Assembly (NCBI GenBank): GCA_958450325.1 | Contig: OY288261.1 | Coordinates: forward strand, 18,403,277 to 18,467,276 | DNA length: 64,000 bases | From: Agrostemma githago | Lineage: Eukaryota; Streptophyta; Magnoliopsida; Caryophyllales; Caryophyllaceae | Direction: 5' to 3' | Part shown: in pieces, positions 23,040-35,990 of the stretch | Position numbering within the stretch: position 1 is the stretch's first letter | How the letters are laid out: each line of letters starts with the position of its first letter | Made by a program: the position numbers and the translations under genes | The notes under the pieces: model-generated | What the model was told of the DNA's origin: nothing | Databases searched by the model: none | What the model saw: only the letters and a program-made list of their open reading frames with translations

Positions 23040-23205
23040 ATAAATTTCCGAAAATTTGAAAATCAAAAATAAGATCCCGAGGATTGGAAACGGCATCTCG
23101 GAGATTTGAAAATCGAGAATGGAATCTCGAGGATTTGAAAATCGCGAATGGCATCACGAAGATTTGAAAATTGAAATTGAATTTTGAAAATTCGAAAATC
23201 GAATG
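23040..23205. repeat. Degenerate ~33-bp tandem repeats in the gag leader of element A
   Basis: Units of the type GATTTGAAAATCGAGAATGG followed by AATCTCGAG recur about four times, with shorter TTTTGAAAATT pieces spread over 22,800-23,430. The open minus-strand frames across it (rich in F, S, N, K) are a by-product of this repetition. Confidence 0.65.
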
Positions 23206-23793
23206 GTGGATCGGAAATTCGAATTGAAATGGATAGCATGCCGGCTAAAAAAAAAGGCTTGTTTTGAGTCAAATCGTAAGTCTAATTTTTGGCAGCATTC
23301 CGAGTTTTTTGAAATTGGATATTTTGAAAAGACGGGTCCCGAAACGGACAGTATTTCGGGTTTTTCAAAATTTGGTATTTTTTGGAAAGATGCAATTTTG
23401 AAATGACGGTTTTTGAAAATTGACACGGAAACCAAGTAGCACGTACTCAAGCAAGCATTATAACGACGCTTATGTATGCATTACGCTAAGTCTCGGTCGG
23501 TCAAAATAGGGTCTATACCAACAACGATGGCTTTCTCGTGTGATGGACGGACTCCCTAAGCCGAGTTGGTCTTAGGACATGCCGCGAAACCGAGACAAGT
23601 TCCACCATCGATGTCTTTAGCGCACCCATGTAGGAATGCACCATGGTATAGTGGGACGTCGGTCACTAGTAACCGGCCCGGGCAAATTTGGGTTATGCAT
23701 GAATCATTAAACTAATGCGCGCACACTAATCTACGAACGATTTCTCTTCGAGTCTCACCCTAGGAACCCCGATGACATGTGGTACATCAGGTA

Positions 23794-23811
23794 TCCCCAG
23801 CGGAGTCGCCA
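23794..23811 (-). other. Element A primer binding site (tRNA-Arg type)
   Basis: Minus strand TGGCGACTCCGCTGGGGA, starting 3 nt after the 5' LTR. It is complementary to the 3' end of plant tRNA-Arg as I recall it; tRNA-Arg priming is known for Ogre/Tat elements. Confidence 0.75.
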
Positions 23812-23814
23812 AAT

Positions 23815-26368
23815 TGTGGACATGACGTAGGTCCACCCCGACGCGGCGAAGCGCGGGTTTGGGTAGGCGAATGAATCTCGTGGTAAGATTGTTCTCGGGT
23901 TCGAAATTTAAGTCAAAATGGAGTCGCCACCTAATTTTGTGGTTATTCGGAACCATACGAGCCCACTCTATGTCGTCATGGGCTTTACACAAAGTAAGCC
24001 CACTCCGATTTCAGAGTTCATGGGGCTCGTCCCTTTGCATTGTTATATCGATACCGTTTACACCGACTTTCGTATATAAAATGACCCTCGTGCGCCAAGG
24101 GTTTCGGACATCCGGAAACCAAAGGTTCTGAGTAAGGGGTGAGGGTACGTGTTGGGAAGCCCACTAAGGACACCCAACCCCGCCCGCACATGGCGGCCTC
24201 TACTAAGACATCGTTCGTGTTCGTGTACGCGCGCTAGTAAAATGATTAAATGATATGCAAACAGCGTTTTCGGGCTAAGCATGTGAATAGTTTGTGAACT
24301 ACGTCATTTAATGCATCTTGTTATTTGTCGAAGTGATTTAGCATGCGAGGTTCATTTATAAAGCGTAAAGCAAGTAAATAAATAAAGCTCGAAAGGAAAT
24401 AAAATAACGTACAAGTTACACGGGCGGAAATACAACCCGGAATTCACAATACAACAATACGTATATAAAATAATAAACGGAATAAAAATAGCGCAATGAA
24501 AAGATAGAAACGGACCCGTATGTAAACTAAGACCGCGAAATATGTAGATGGACTAACCTCGATTAAATACACATTATGTCGCGTATTAAACGAAGGACGG
24601 AAACATGAGACTGTGGCATATTGCTAACCTAATCTCACATCCCGTAGTCTTGTCCCGACTTATCACGTCAAAGTGGTCAAAGTCGTTCTACGTGTCGTGA
24701 TGTGTGTAGGTTTTGAAAAATAGGAGGGTCATGTGATGGTCTTTACACATGATGACTAAAGTCGATAAAAGGTCGGGGCTTGAACTGTGGGTCAAACCCC
24801 TCGGTTTTACGGGTTACAGGACCCACTCGACCGAGTCATGGGCTGACTCGGTCGAGTGCGTCCATTACGCAGCTACTGCCCGTTTTTATGGGTGCTACTC
24901 GATCGAGTGGCCTATGGCACTCGGTCGAGTAGCCCCTGTACGAATAATAATTCGTTTCGTTTTTTTTGGTTTAAAATCGACGGTCGGTCAAATTAAATAC
25001 AAATATCGCACGATTTGAATTTAACTTGACCTCCGGTACTATAATCGTGTAATACGATTATAATACCGTTGTCGGGATTTTACGAAAGCGTTATTATTAT
25101 ATTAGAAATTTTGAACTAGTAACGAAATGTGTCCCTCTACGTCACGACATCGAAACTAACCCTTTCGGGTTACGTGATGTCGGTTTTCGTGTCAACGGGT
25201 TTCGTACCAATCATGGAAATGGGATTAAATGCGTTCAACTATGATCGTTTGCAATCGCGTCACGCCCTTGAGTACGTTGGGGCGGGGCTCCTCGAAAGGG
25301 CTCCACCTCCATTGTTGCTCGTAAAGGGATTAGACGGATTTTAGGCAAAAATCGTAGTCAAACGGATTTAAAACCGGAATTTGATACTAGTTTACGTATA
25401 CACGGTATTATTAACGTTGTTAGTAGTAAAAATGGTACAAAAATAAAGATGCGAAAATATAAAAAATGTTAGTGTTAGTGTTACTACGATTATGATTACA
25501 ATACAAAATACGATAAATAAATAAAAGTGATGGAGCGATAGAGATAGAAATGGGGTTTAGGACACCCTCAACATACATGCTAGGTATAGGCCTCGGAAAT
25601 GGACTCGTAAATAGCGACGGGACGCCGGAGTATCGAGGATGTACGCGAGTTATGGTGTGTATGGGTGTGTGTGTATTACGTCGGTTTTTCGAGGGACGAA
25701 GGACTCGGTTTTTGTGTGTATTGCTTAGGGTTGCTAAGGCTTGATGTGTAGGTATGTAGGTTAGATTGTGGCTGGAAAAAATGTAGGGCAAAGTATGTGT
25801 AAAAAAGGTTGTCAAATGAATGGGAGTCGTGGGGTATTTATAGGCGTTACCCCACGACATAAGGGCACTCGATCGAGTGGCCCTAGTGCACTCGATCGAG
25901 TGCCTTTGCAAATGGGCCAAACCCGGTTTTTGACGCTCCACTCAACCGAGTGGGTCAATCCACTCGATCGAGTGGGTCAAGCAAATCGAGAGAAATAAGG
26001 AAAGATTTGATTTTGTTTGTTTTGATTATTTTTTGAATTTTGATTTGTGCGCCAGCTTTTAGGAATGAATGTGGCTGATTTATGAGACGGTTTCGTCTTT
26101 GACCGGGTTTTGACCTGATCGCCAAAAGACGGGATTTATTTTTGGTGTCCGTTTTGGCCCAAATTAGTCTCATTTTGCTCGGAACGACCCACTGGGCCTG
26201 AATTTGAGGTCTGTTCTGTGAGATTTTTACTCCGCTAAAGTCCATGTCGGATATTATTGGTTTCGAGTCCAAATCCGAGTATACCAAGTCACGTTTGCGT
26301 CCGATCATCATCGGGTATTTTTCGGAGACTACCATAGACACGTGGCAGTCAAAATGCGGGTGTCTACA
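23815..26368 (-). repeat. Element A, 5' LTR
   Basis: Right copy of the LTR, 2.55 kb. It contains the active-promoter candidate: palindromes 25866-25974 upstream of TATAAATA (25835-25842 on the minus strand). Second inverted-repeat cluster at about 24822-24933. Confidence 0.93.
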
Positions 26369-26519
26369 AGTACAGTAAGTATTTTATAGCAAAAACCATT
26401 TTTTTAGCAAAAATGAATAATATATTAGATAAATCAAGAAAAGCTGAGTAATTAAATATTACTCCGTACTTATTATCTTAGTTTTTTTTTTTAAATAATC
26501 ATAAGACAATATATATATT

Positions 26520-27060
26520 CACAATGTTTCTTTCTTTTTAGAAAAGAGGAACATAGCAACGCATTAACAGTTTCATCCGAGGTCACAAGTGAAGAAAAAA
26601 AATTGTGAGAAAATAAAATTTCATTTATTAATCACTATATATGTACATCAGATTTTTTTTATTTATTTTTTTATTAATGTTGTAAGGTATTTCATTTTGG
26701 AGGATGTTACACCAATGAGCAAGCCCCCAAGGAAAAGACTATATTCAACGATTTGTGAGTCAAGTGGATCAACTTCAACAACTCTAGACCAGGAATCAAC
26801 AATGAAAGCAGTATTTCATTCAACAACTCTAGACCAGGAATCATCAATGAAAGCAGTTTTAAAAAATCAAAAGAAATAAATCAATCCATAGACATAAAAG
26901 CAAGTTGTGAGCAATTAAGTTTAAGTGAATATCACAGTTAATAGTATTATGGATCATTCATCTTCATCAAAATCAGAAAAGAGAACTAGAAGGGATGCTC
27001 CAAGTGGTATCATAGACACAAGTGAGTTCTTTAATGAATCCACATTCAATATCAGTATAT
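26520..27060 (+). pseudogene. Possible RPA-like/Helitron gene fragment, unrecognised
   Basis: Short exon-like pieces: TTTTTAG followed by an open frame KEEHSNALTVSSEVTSEE (about 26538-26595), then a frame around 26700-26880 with VTPMSKPPRKRLYSTICES and two tandem copies of STTLDQES(T/S)MKAV. Basic KPPRKRL-type tails occur at the ends of some RPA-like proteins, but the match is weak. It is on the same strand as the 14.9 kb fragment, from which element A separates it. Confidence 0.25.
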
Positions 27061-27564
27061 TTCTATAGATATTTAGTTGTATAACCCGATATTTTTCACG
27101 CTTAGTAAGTCAGTATTATCTGTAGAATTCAAAGGTAATTAGGAAAAAACACGTTAACTTTGAAAAGGTGATTTCAATTTAAAACTCAGTCCAGGGTATG
27201 TCCAAATAGGTTTAGATAGATGTACACATATTCAGGTCGGTTTAGACAGTTTCAGACCTGTTCTGTTATTTCTAATCTGACCCCGACTGGTCTAGGTTGG
27301 ACTGTGCCATCATCTTATGACATTGGGCCTTTAGAATTAGGCCCAATTTGCATTCAGTGGGATTATGATTAGTTCAAAATTAATTATAGAACATTATGGA
27401 TTTATAGATAAAGTAATTTATATTTTTAGATAAAGTCGTCTTAATTAATTTTCACCTTCTTTTCCTAATACCACCTCTATTTCGAAGTTTTATAGATAAC
27501 CATGCATATATTGTTTGAGATTTATAACTTCATACTACAAAAATGGGGTTTATGAGTAATATAC

Positions 27565-27796
27565 CTTCTTCTGTGTTAAAGAAATGTCGGATCTGATTTC
27601 CTCAATGAAGTCCTTAATCCCTGTCGTTTGATATCCATCACCGGTACAATGACCATTTCTCCGTGTCATCGACAAGTAGAACGATGTAGTCTTGGTCTGG
27701 CACACGATTGAAGTATAAGATCTTGGGGTTTTCGTTACCGAATTGAGGCTTCTGATTCATGTTGTATACGGAGTATTTTTTTTTGGAGGCTGCCAT
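27565..27796 (-). pseudogene. Unrecognised first exon with plausible 5' UTR, frame broken
   Basis: An ATG at 27796-27794 opens a 52-residue frame (MAASKKKYSVYNMNQKPQFG ... VLLVDDTEKWSLYR) ending at TGA 27638-27640. Directly after, the next frame stays coding-like (DGYQTTGIKDFIEEIRSD) up to a donor AAG|GTATAT at 27564. A one-base shift or a missed splice would explain this. Upstream, 27797-27930 looks like a plant leader (CT-rich, with AAACCCTAGC). Protein not recognised. It may be a host gene fragment carried by the Helitron-like region. Confidence 0.3.
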
Positions 27797-28727
27797 TGAT
27801 AATGGCCAGATATTTAGAGTGAGAGATTGAGAGTGACAAAATCACAAAAGGGATTTAGAGAGGATTGGGGGAGTGTTTAACAGTTTAGGGTGAGGCGGAG
27901 CTAGGGTTTGACACCTTATTATAAAGTGTAACAATCAGGTTAGATAATTTCTGGGTTATTCATTGACTCAATTCAAACATATGAGTTCATTGTTTTGTGG
28001 GTTGTTCAGCTCGACCCAATTGCAATTGGCCAATCACCCATTGCATCGGTTATTATTGTACCCAATCCATTAAGTTAAGTCAATATTTGTACCTTTTTTA
28101 ATCATAATATTGCGTTTTGATCTTGGGAATCTTCCTAGACAATACTTTTTGCGAAAGTAATTAAGGATTAACGTTTAATTTTTTATGTCACGTTGTTTTT
28201 CTCCAGTAAATGCAATTCCTGAAAACATTTGCGAGGTTGTATTTTAAACATTTCCTAAATATTGATTAATACCCCATGTATCCTATTTGCTACTCTTTCA
28301 GTTGAATATTTATCAGTATCAATTAATTTATTTCTACGTTTTCTTTGACCTTCCTTTTTTATAGTTTGGATCAAGCATTTTTCCCGATGATAAGTGTAGT
28401 TTGTAGTGCCTATTTTGTTGTATTTTGGTCCCATTTTCCTTGTGGAATCGCTCCTTGGGAGCGGTTTATGGGCTACTCATGCTTCCTCTAGTTCGTTTCA
28501 GGTTCCCGAGACCATTCATGAAGAATTGGAACGATTCCGACTCGTTTCATACACTTTTGGAGCCAACGAAGAGAAGGAACGATCACTCGATGCCTTGGAT
28601 TCGACCCCGAGACCTTGGGACCCAATCCCGAGCCTCTTAGACTCGATCCCGAGACCCGAGAATCGGTGAGAAGCCCATGAGAACTAAGGAGGGACCAAAA
28701 AGATCATAATGGAGGCCTACAAGGTCC

Positions 28728-28872
28728 TTCCCGGGCGGGATAATGCCTTCCCGACCGGGAAGGAGTGCACAATTGAAGATGCGTCTGTCTGGAGCTCTTC
28801 CCGACCGGGAGCAACTCTTCCCGGCCGGGACCGACCCCTTCCCGACCGGGACCACCTCTTCCCGGCCGGGAA
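28728..28872. promoter_or_regulatory. Six TTCCCGACCGGGA-type palindromes upstream of the solo LTR F TATA box
   Basis: Units at about 28728, 28748, 28798, 28818, 28839 and 28859, with inner bases GG/AC/GC varying while the TTCCCG...CGGGA arms hold. TATATATA follows at 28927-28934 on the plus strand, which is F's sense strand. Confidence 0.7.
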
Positions 28873-29346
28873 GGCCCAGTGGCAGCCCGTGAATGCTTCC
28901 TTTCTTCTCCTTTCCACTTGGAATCCTATATATACTCTTCCCTTGTTTTGTTTAGGAGATATACTTCATTACCCACTAAACCCTAGCATAGTTTAGCATA
29001 GATTAGCATAGATTAGTGTAGATTAGTCCTTAGTTAACCGTTAATCTTAGTTTAATCCTTGTATTAAGTGAATTCTTCAAGATCTCCACCAATATTGACA
29101 ACCTTGAGTGATTGTTTTGGGTTTTCTCTTTTATACAAGTTTTCATTCTTCCTTTTATCTTCTAGTATGGTATAATCTCTTTTCCCTTCTCTTTATCTTT
29201 GTTTTATTAATCAAGTTTCAATCTTTAGTTCTTGTTTATTGTTTTGTTCATCATCCTTGTTAGTCATATATATGCATCCTCTTGTTCTTGAGTTATTTCA
29301 TCTTGTTAGTGTTAGTTTTAGATTAGATATGTTTGAGTAGACTCTT

Positions 29347-32300
29347 TGTAATCCCCTAGAAATTCTAACACAATACAGTGGCGGAAACACTGTAGAGTTG
29401 GGATTAAAACACACTGACAAACTTTATCTTATTAAAAGAAATGGTAAGTCAATGCAAAGGCCTCCTTTTACAAAAGGGCTAAAAGTAAAATCTCCAAACG
29501 GGTTTATATAAATCCATAAATAAACATGAATGAAGAAAGAGTAGGATCCACGCTACTCGCTAGCTCACACCCAAAACCCAGCAACAATTACCTGTCATGT
29601 TATAAACATAACAGCCACGTCAGTGGGGAGTAACTCGGACGTTCTCCCAGCCATATTATATCACATGGAAAAATAATAGTATTATTATATCAAAATAATT
29701 AAAATGGAAAACATTAAATAATATAATAAAAATAAGCTTTCGGAGAAATCTTAAAATATTGGAACAATAAAATCAGAACAAGTTTTCAGAAGAAAACTTC
29801 AAATATTTGCCAACCTGCAAACCAAAATGTATCGATAATAATAAAAATATTCAAACTGGCGTTATGGAAATATTCAGTGTAGAAGGTCAGACTTTCACCA
29901 GGAGAATACTAAAAACTAGCTTCGAGAACTTAGTTCAAACAAATCAAACATCGGTCTCTAACTAGGCTACTCAACTATAATAGAGCGGCGACTTATAAAT
30001 GCGTGGCCCTAGTTTAAGACAATGCACACCCCTCCTGGGATTACCTGTCACCCAGTTCAACTTATGACGGCGACTTACTGCGAGGCCTAAGTTTAAGGTC
30101 AAAATGTACACAACTCCCGGGATACCTGTCACCCGGTTCAACAACCAATGTACCGATTCCTGATACACTAGCCTTATAGTTGATGGCAAAACCGTAAACC
30201 CCAGATTATATTACTCTAACCTCACACTTGTCTTTATTCCATAACTCCAAAACAACCATTATCGATATTCAAAATAAATATAATCAATATAAATAATAAG
30301 AGGATAAAAGGAATAAACATTTTATATAAAAAGAGAAACTTTCTATAAATAGAAACTTACTAATTTTAGAAACTTACTTAAATTAGAAAGTCTTATGAAA
30401 AATACGTAAGTGATTAAAATGAGTGAAATGTATAAAAATAGCATTTCCGACGAAATAAACATTTTATTTTTATCGTCGTTATCGTAACTTTAATATATTT
30501 CTAAATTCGTTACCCAAAATATAAATGAAACATAATGAGTTAATATATAGTATTTTATAAATAATTAGGAAATCGAGTTAAAATTATAAATTTTAGAAAA
30601 TAGATGTTTTAAGAAAAACGATATCAAAATTAATCGAGTCAACGAGTTTTATAAATGAAATGGATTTTACAAAGGTTTCAAATTATTTTTAGAAAATAGC
30701 TTTTATTAATAAATAATACGGATTTTACTAAAAATAGTCAATCGGAAAGAAATAGGAAATTATTAGTGAAAATAGTCTCGACTAAAAATATATTTAAAAC
30801 AAAATCGACCATTTTATCATTTATTAGTATAAATCGTAAAACGAAAATTAATTTATTGAACAAATATACAAATCTCGTTTATAATATATATAAAAATACG
30901 ATTTTGAGTTAAAATTTATAAAATATGAAGAAAATATGAAATCGATATTATTTAGTTACTAGTATCACGATAACCGACAAAATATTATAACGATCGCAAA
31001 TAATAAAATTACTAACGATTTATAAAACGATATCGAAAATCTTAAAATATTTAAAAAGCATACGATTTATTAAATAATATTTTTAGCAAATAATAAATAG
31101 CTAAAAAAATAGAAAACCGAAGTTAAAATATTTACTACATACTACTACTCAAACATACGATATAAAATCGAGTAACGTCCTAAAGTTACCTTCGGTCGAT
31201 AGCCATAACGAACACGTACTCGCCCATGATAAGTCCAAGCTCCAAAACGTTAGTGATGTCTTTAAGCTCCAATGGAAATCGAGACAAAAGAAATAGAAAC
31301 AAAGAAATCGGAATAAGGGTCGAAGGAAACGAATGACGAGAACGATAGAATAGGAGGACGGAAAATGAAGCTCGCGAAATAGGAAAACAAACATTGGACA
31401 GTAGCAAAATGACGGAACAGCAGCGAGCACGATGCAGTAAACCGTGGATAGCAACACGAAAACACGAGAAAGAAAAGAATGGAGAAGAAGAATGAGAATT
31501 AAGGACAAAACAGTAGCATCAACGACCACAAAACGACAACATCAGCTGAACAAAAACAGGACGAAGAGGAAGAAGAGCAGTTGAAGAAGAGAAGAGAAGA
31601 GGAATAAGAAGAACAAACAGCAGCGAACATCAGCAACGAACGGGACAGCAGCAGCAAAACAAATATTACAGCAACAGTAGAAGCATAGCACGCAGCACAC
31701 AACATCGACTCGTTACCGAGACAAAAATGAAAGAACAGAAGATCAACGACATTAATTAGTATCAACGGATAGCAGCAGGACGGAAACTAAAACGATAACG
31801 AGAAAGGCGAAGGTCGACGAACTCGTCCTAGATCAGCGAAAACACTCAAGAACAGCGGAAAAGAAAGAGGAGAAACGGAGAAGAAACAGCAGGTACAAAA
31901 CATGAGCGATAACAAAGCAGCAGCAGGAAGGCGACACAAAAGACAGCAAAATGGATTGAAGAGAAGAAGAGGAAGAAACGAAAACAGCCAGAAATTGTAC
32001 GGTAACAGCAACAAAACGCAGCAGCAGAATCGAACGAAGATGGTGAAGAGGAAAGATTGATTACGGACGAAGAAGAACGAAAAGGGAAGAAGATCAGGCG
32101 ACATCAACACGACCAGCAGCAGCATAGCGTCGTACAGCAGTTAACAACAGTAAAGAGCAGCAGCAGGGCATCGGACCAGATTGATGATGATGGATGAACG
32201 AAAACAGCAGCACACACGAACCACCAGTAGCAGAGCAACGCACAGCAGAAGCAGCGAAACAGAGGCAGCAACACGTAACAGAGGACGAAAACAGGGGCTC

Positions 32301-33138
32301 GATAGCGGGTGCGACGATGAACCGTTGACCATTGGCGAAGAAGAATGAACGAAAAAGACAATGAAAATGGTGATGATTTATGATAATAGAATAAGAAGGG
32401 AAGGCAGGAGGACGAAAAAAGAAATGAAGGAGGAGGTAGAGAGATGGTGAAGCGGTGGGAATATGAAGAGAAAGGAAAAGGAGAGTGTAAGCTGGTAGGG
32501 GGGGGGGGGGGTGTACGCGTATAGGGTGGGAAAGCAATTGAATCAATCGGTCAAAGGGGGTTAAATTGGGTTAGAAAACCGATTAATGAATAGACACTAA
32601 GTAGGAGACGGTTCCCGAGATGAAAAAGTTGACTAACCACCAAACCGAATTAAAATTGAATTAATAAAATAAATAATTGGGCTGACTAATAAAATGAGTA
32701 AATAAAGTAATCGAGATGAAAAATGAAGTTTATAGAAGTAAATAATTAGACGATCAAATAGTATTTCCCGATAAGTGATAAATTTTCGACAAAATGAACT
32801 AAATTAATTTCTCGAGGAAAGGTAATAAATGTTTTGACGAAATTTCAAATAAATGAACTTCGAACCAAAAAATAGAAATTCAAGCTTAAATAAAAAGAAT
32901 TTAGAATTTAAATCACCGAAATAGACATTCGATAAGAATTAAATTAAATGTATCGAAACAGAAATATATTTTTAAATATAAAAAGAGTTTCCGAGACAAA
33001 TAGAATTTTAGGAGTTTGAAACGATTAAACGATAAATTCGTTTTACAATAATTTTAAGAATTACGAGTTGAATCGTAAAAATAAAAATGTGAACATAATT
33101 TTAATTTAATTTAAATTTATAAAATCAGGGGTGTTACA
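29347..33138 (-). repeat. Element E, 3' LTR
   Basis: Left 3.79 kb LTR. Includes a ~1.3 kb strand-asymmetric segment (about 31250-32520), A/G-rich on plus and C/T-rich on minus, with a run of about 14 G near 32503. Many minus-strand Leu/Ser/Phe/Cys ORFs there are compositional artefacts. Confidence 0.9.
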
Positions 33139-35990
33139 ATCTTCCCCACTAAAAAGAAGTTTCGTCCTCGAAACTTACAAAAACACGCAAATAGAATGAA
33201 AAATGAAGTTATATCACTTGAACAAAATGGGAATGCTTAACTCGCATCACAATCCTGATTAAATATTTTTTACAACTTCAAACATGATATGAAAACGAAA
33301 TTAAAGTGAAAATTTATTTCAAGAAGAGTTGGGCTCAATTCCCAAAGTTTAAAAGCATTTAAATTAATAAAATCGCAAGTTAAAAATTATTTTATAAAAT
33401 AATGACGATAAATATTATTTGTAAACGAACGAGAGGGAAGAGTACCCAATTTTTTTCAAAACAACAGTAAAAAGTTTTAATTAAGAAATTCGACAATACT
33501 TTGCTTTAAAATCAAACAAAATTTTGATAAATCAAATTTTGTAGCTAGTAAACGAAAATCGAACCATTCGTCAAACATTTTCAATAATAGATTTAAAGTT
33601 TATCGACAATAAAATAAAAATATAGACGTACCAAGCTTTTCGAAAATGTTAAATCGTTTTACATAATAATCTTATAGAAATCAAAATATTAGCGATTATG
33701 TAAAATTCAAACGCTCGAAAATAGAAATTTGAAACAATTTCGAAATACTTTAAAATAAATTATTAAGGCATTTTGATGCATGACTAAATATATGTTATCA
33801 ACCAAAAACAAAACGAAGTACAAAGTTTTGAAATTTATAACTCAAAATGTTAAAATTTCACGATAGCCCAAAATTTTAAAATAGTCAAACTTTTCATAAC
33901 ATATGTTCGGGAAAATGGTAAACGGATAGATAGAGTTATAGTCAATGACAAATCGAAACAGAAGTTTTCAAACCCGATGAGAAAGTCAAGGGGATTGGCT
34001 GAAGAGAAGTAGCAAGATTTAAGGAAAGCTAATGGGAGGAACGAAATTGAGAGTCAAACGGGGCTCTCAAGGAATTACAGAAGAAGTTAACCATCTCGAG
34101 ATTCCCGGTACGACTCCCACAACACGGGTTCCTAATTTTCATCAAATACGTTAAGTCCAATATTAGGCGCTAGGTGGTACTATTCGGTCACAATCTCCAA
34201 AAATGTCTTTCGTGACTATCCAATCATTCAAACGACACGATACTAATCCCCAAATGCTTTAAAAACCAATCTCGTCAATTAAAGTTCCAACGGTCATCAG
34301 ACTAACCGAAACTCGCAAACGATAAGGTTCCTAAATCCAAAGCTCATAAAGTTTGAACTCGAGGTACACTACAATCTCTCGAGTAAGGATCATTAAACAA
34401 GATCCACCAATTAAACAAGGCTCGGGTACGAAATCCTCAAAAATGATCATCAACATATTTAATATGCCCCAAGTACAAAACTTGGAAAAGTACAACGAAT
34501 CCTCAAACACGCTCAAACCTATAGGTAATGGCGCGAACACTCCCATATTCAAATACGTCATTCAACTAAGGTTTTTGGGAATTCCATCAAATCTCATATC
34601 GTACCAGCGAAACCACCAAAATATTTATTAACTCAACGAAGCCACAATCTCGTTGGTCTAAGGTTCTAAACTGAAAGTCCCAAAAAGATGATATGTACTA
34701 TAATATTCCTCAAAACAACACAATAAGCTCAAATTATGGTTGTGCGAGATACTTCTCTTCTTCGAGATTAAGAATAATTCACCCAAGTTAGATCACTCAA
34801 CTCCAAATTTCATAGGTTACAACCCTGAACAATGATCAACGATCTAATCCACAAGAAATACGGGTAATCTATGTCAACCAAAATTTCTAACAACATTAAT
34901 GAAAATCCTTAATGGTACCACAACACTCAGCCTAACACTTTAAACAATACTCCTTGATCCCAAATATTCACGATGCATCCATCAAATAAGCATTAGGTAA
35001 GAATCCCAAAGTGATATTATCAGTTACACTTAGTTCGGTTCTAGGTTAGGTACTAGGTATCCATCAAAATATGATACACTCTTACTACTCCAAAATATAT
35101 TCAACTCTAAGTACCCCAAAATAATCAAAGTAACCTATAACCCGAGGTTCAGTGTCTAAGGTATCATCCTAATTCCATCAAGCAGCAATCTACCATTCAT
35201 ATCAATCCTCAAAATTTCTCACTCGCTTAGAAGATAGAGTAGGCTCACAATCCTCAAAACCAGGTAACAAAGGGTTTATTAAACCTCAAATATCTATAAC
35301 TTAATTCTTACAGGGTTTACTAAGACAGATTTGATCACACCAAAGAATCTCAAGAAGGAAGACGGTAAAATAAGAGAATTAATCAAAGATTTAACACAAG
35401 AATTAAGACAAGAATATATAAGAGAAGAATTGAAAGAAGGCAGAAGCAGGAAGAAAAGAATTAATTATTCTAGATGATAAAGACCTGAGAGGAGAAGAGA
35501 AACTTTGGGCCTCTAAGGTTCATGAGGGAAGTAAATGGATTACTTCATCTCCTTGTAGGGAACGAGCACACAAGTCTTGGGTCGCTCCATCTGGATCTAC
35601 TGCAACATCATGGAACAGGAATCTACTCTTAATCATCTGGCCTGTAGCTGAAGCAAACTAAATCGAAGCTGAAGAGTCACCAACGACATCTTTCTTGGAG
35701 CACCAAGTTGTCCACTCGAGTCGGCAGGCGTTGAGAGTTCTAAGCAGGTCTCATTCCGAGCTGGAGCAGCATCCTATCAACATCTTGTTCATTCATCTTC
35801 TTCCAGACAAAAGCAACAAATATTCAATGCTAATCATTGAGTTACAAGAACATATAAACCTAACAGTTAAGTCCTTACTTGGATTTCTACCCATCTCTCA
35901 CTAATATTCTTTTAGATGTTCAAATCATTTACGAGTATTTTTCCTAGAATCAGGTGTAAGCGTCGGGAGCAACAATGCTCTGATACCAAC
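33139..35990 (-). other. Element E interior, non-coding
   Basis: 2.85 kb, AT-rich. No gag, protease or pol motif was found in any frame. Short ORFs (e.g. 34331-34561) have no family resemblance. Near the primer site the sequence becomes GA-rich (35340-35500). Confidence 0.7.
35971..35988 (-). other. Element E primer binding site (initiator tRNA-Met type)
   Basis: Minus strand TGGTATCAGAGCATTGTT, 2 nt from the LTR. The first 12 bases (TGGTATCAGAGC) match the classic tRNA-iMet site; the remainder departs from it. Confidence 0.8.

Larger units (their letters stand above)
15434..26368 (-). mobile_element. Element A: Tat/Ogre-like LTR retrotransposon, gag only
   Basis: Complete element with 2.56 kb LTRs (15434-17993 and 23815-26368) and a 5-bp TSD AGTAC on both sides (15429-15433, 26369-26373). 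Sense strand is minus: LTRs read TGTAGACACCC...CATGTCCACA, the primer site adjoins the right LTR, and a G-rich polypurine stretch (GAGTGGGGGCTC) adjoins the left one. The LTRs are nearly identical, with only scattered base changes and small indels, so the insertion is young. The 5.8 kb interior has one gag ORF and no recognisable protease, reverse transcriptase or integrase. It should be mobilised in trans, like TR-GAG elements. Confidence 0.93.

Noticed and set aside
22534..23157. 207-codon minus-strand ORF upstream of element A gag
   Set aside because: Made of FSKF/FQNS-like repeats from short tandem GATTTGAAAAT units; no resemblance to Ogre ORF1 or any other family.
31149..32546. Overlapping minus-strand ORFs up to 150 codons (also 37793-39188)
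   Set aside because: Low-complexity Leu/Ser/Phe/Cys products in several frames at once, caused by the C/T-rich tract inside the LTR of element E; no domain.
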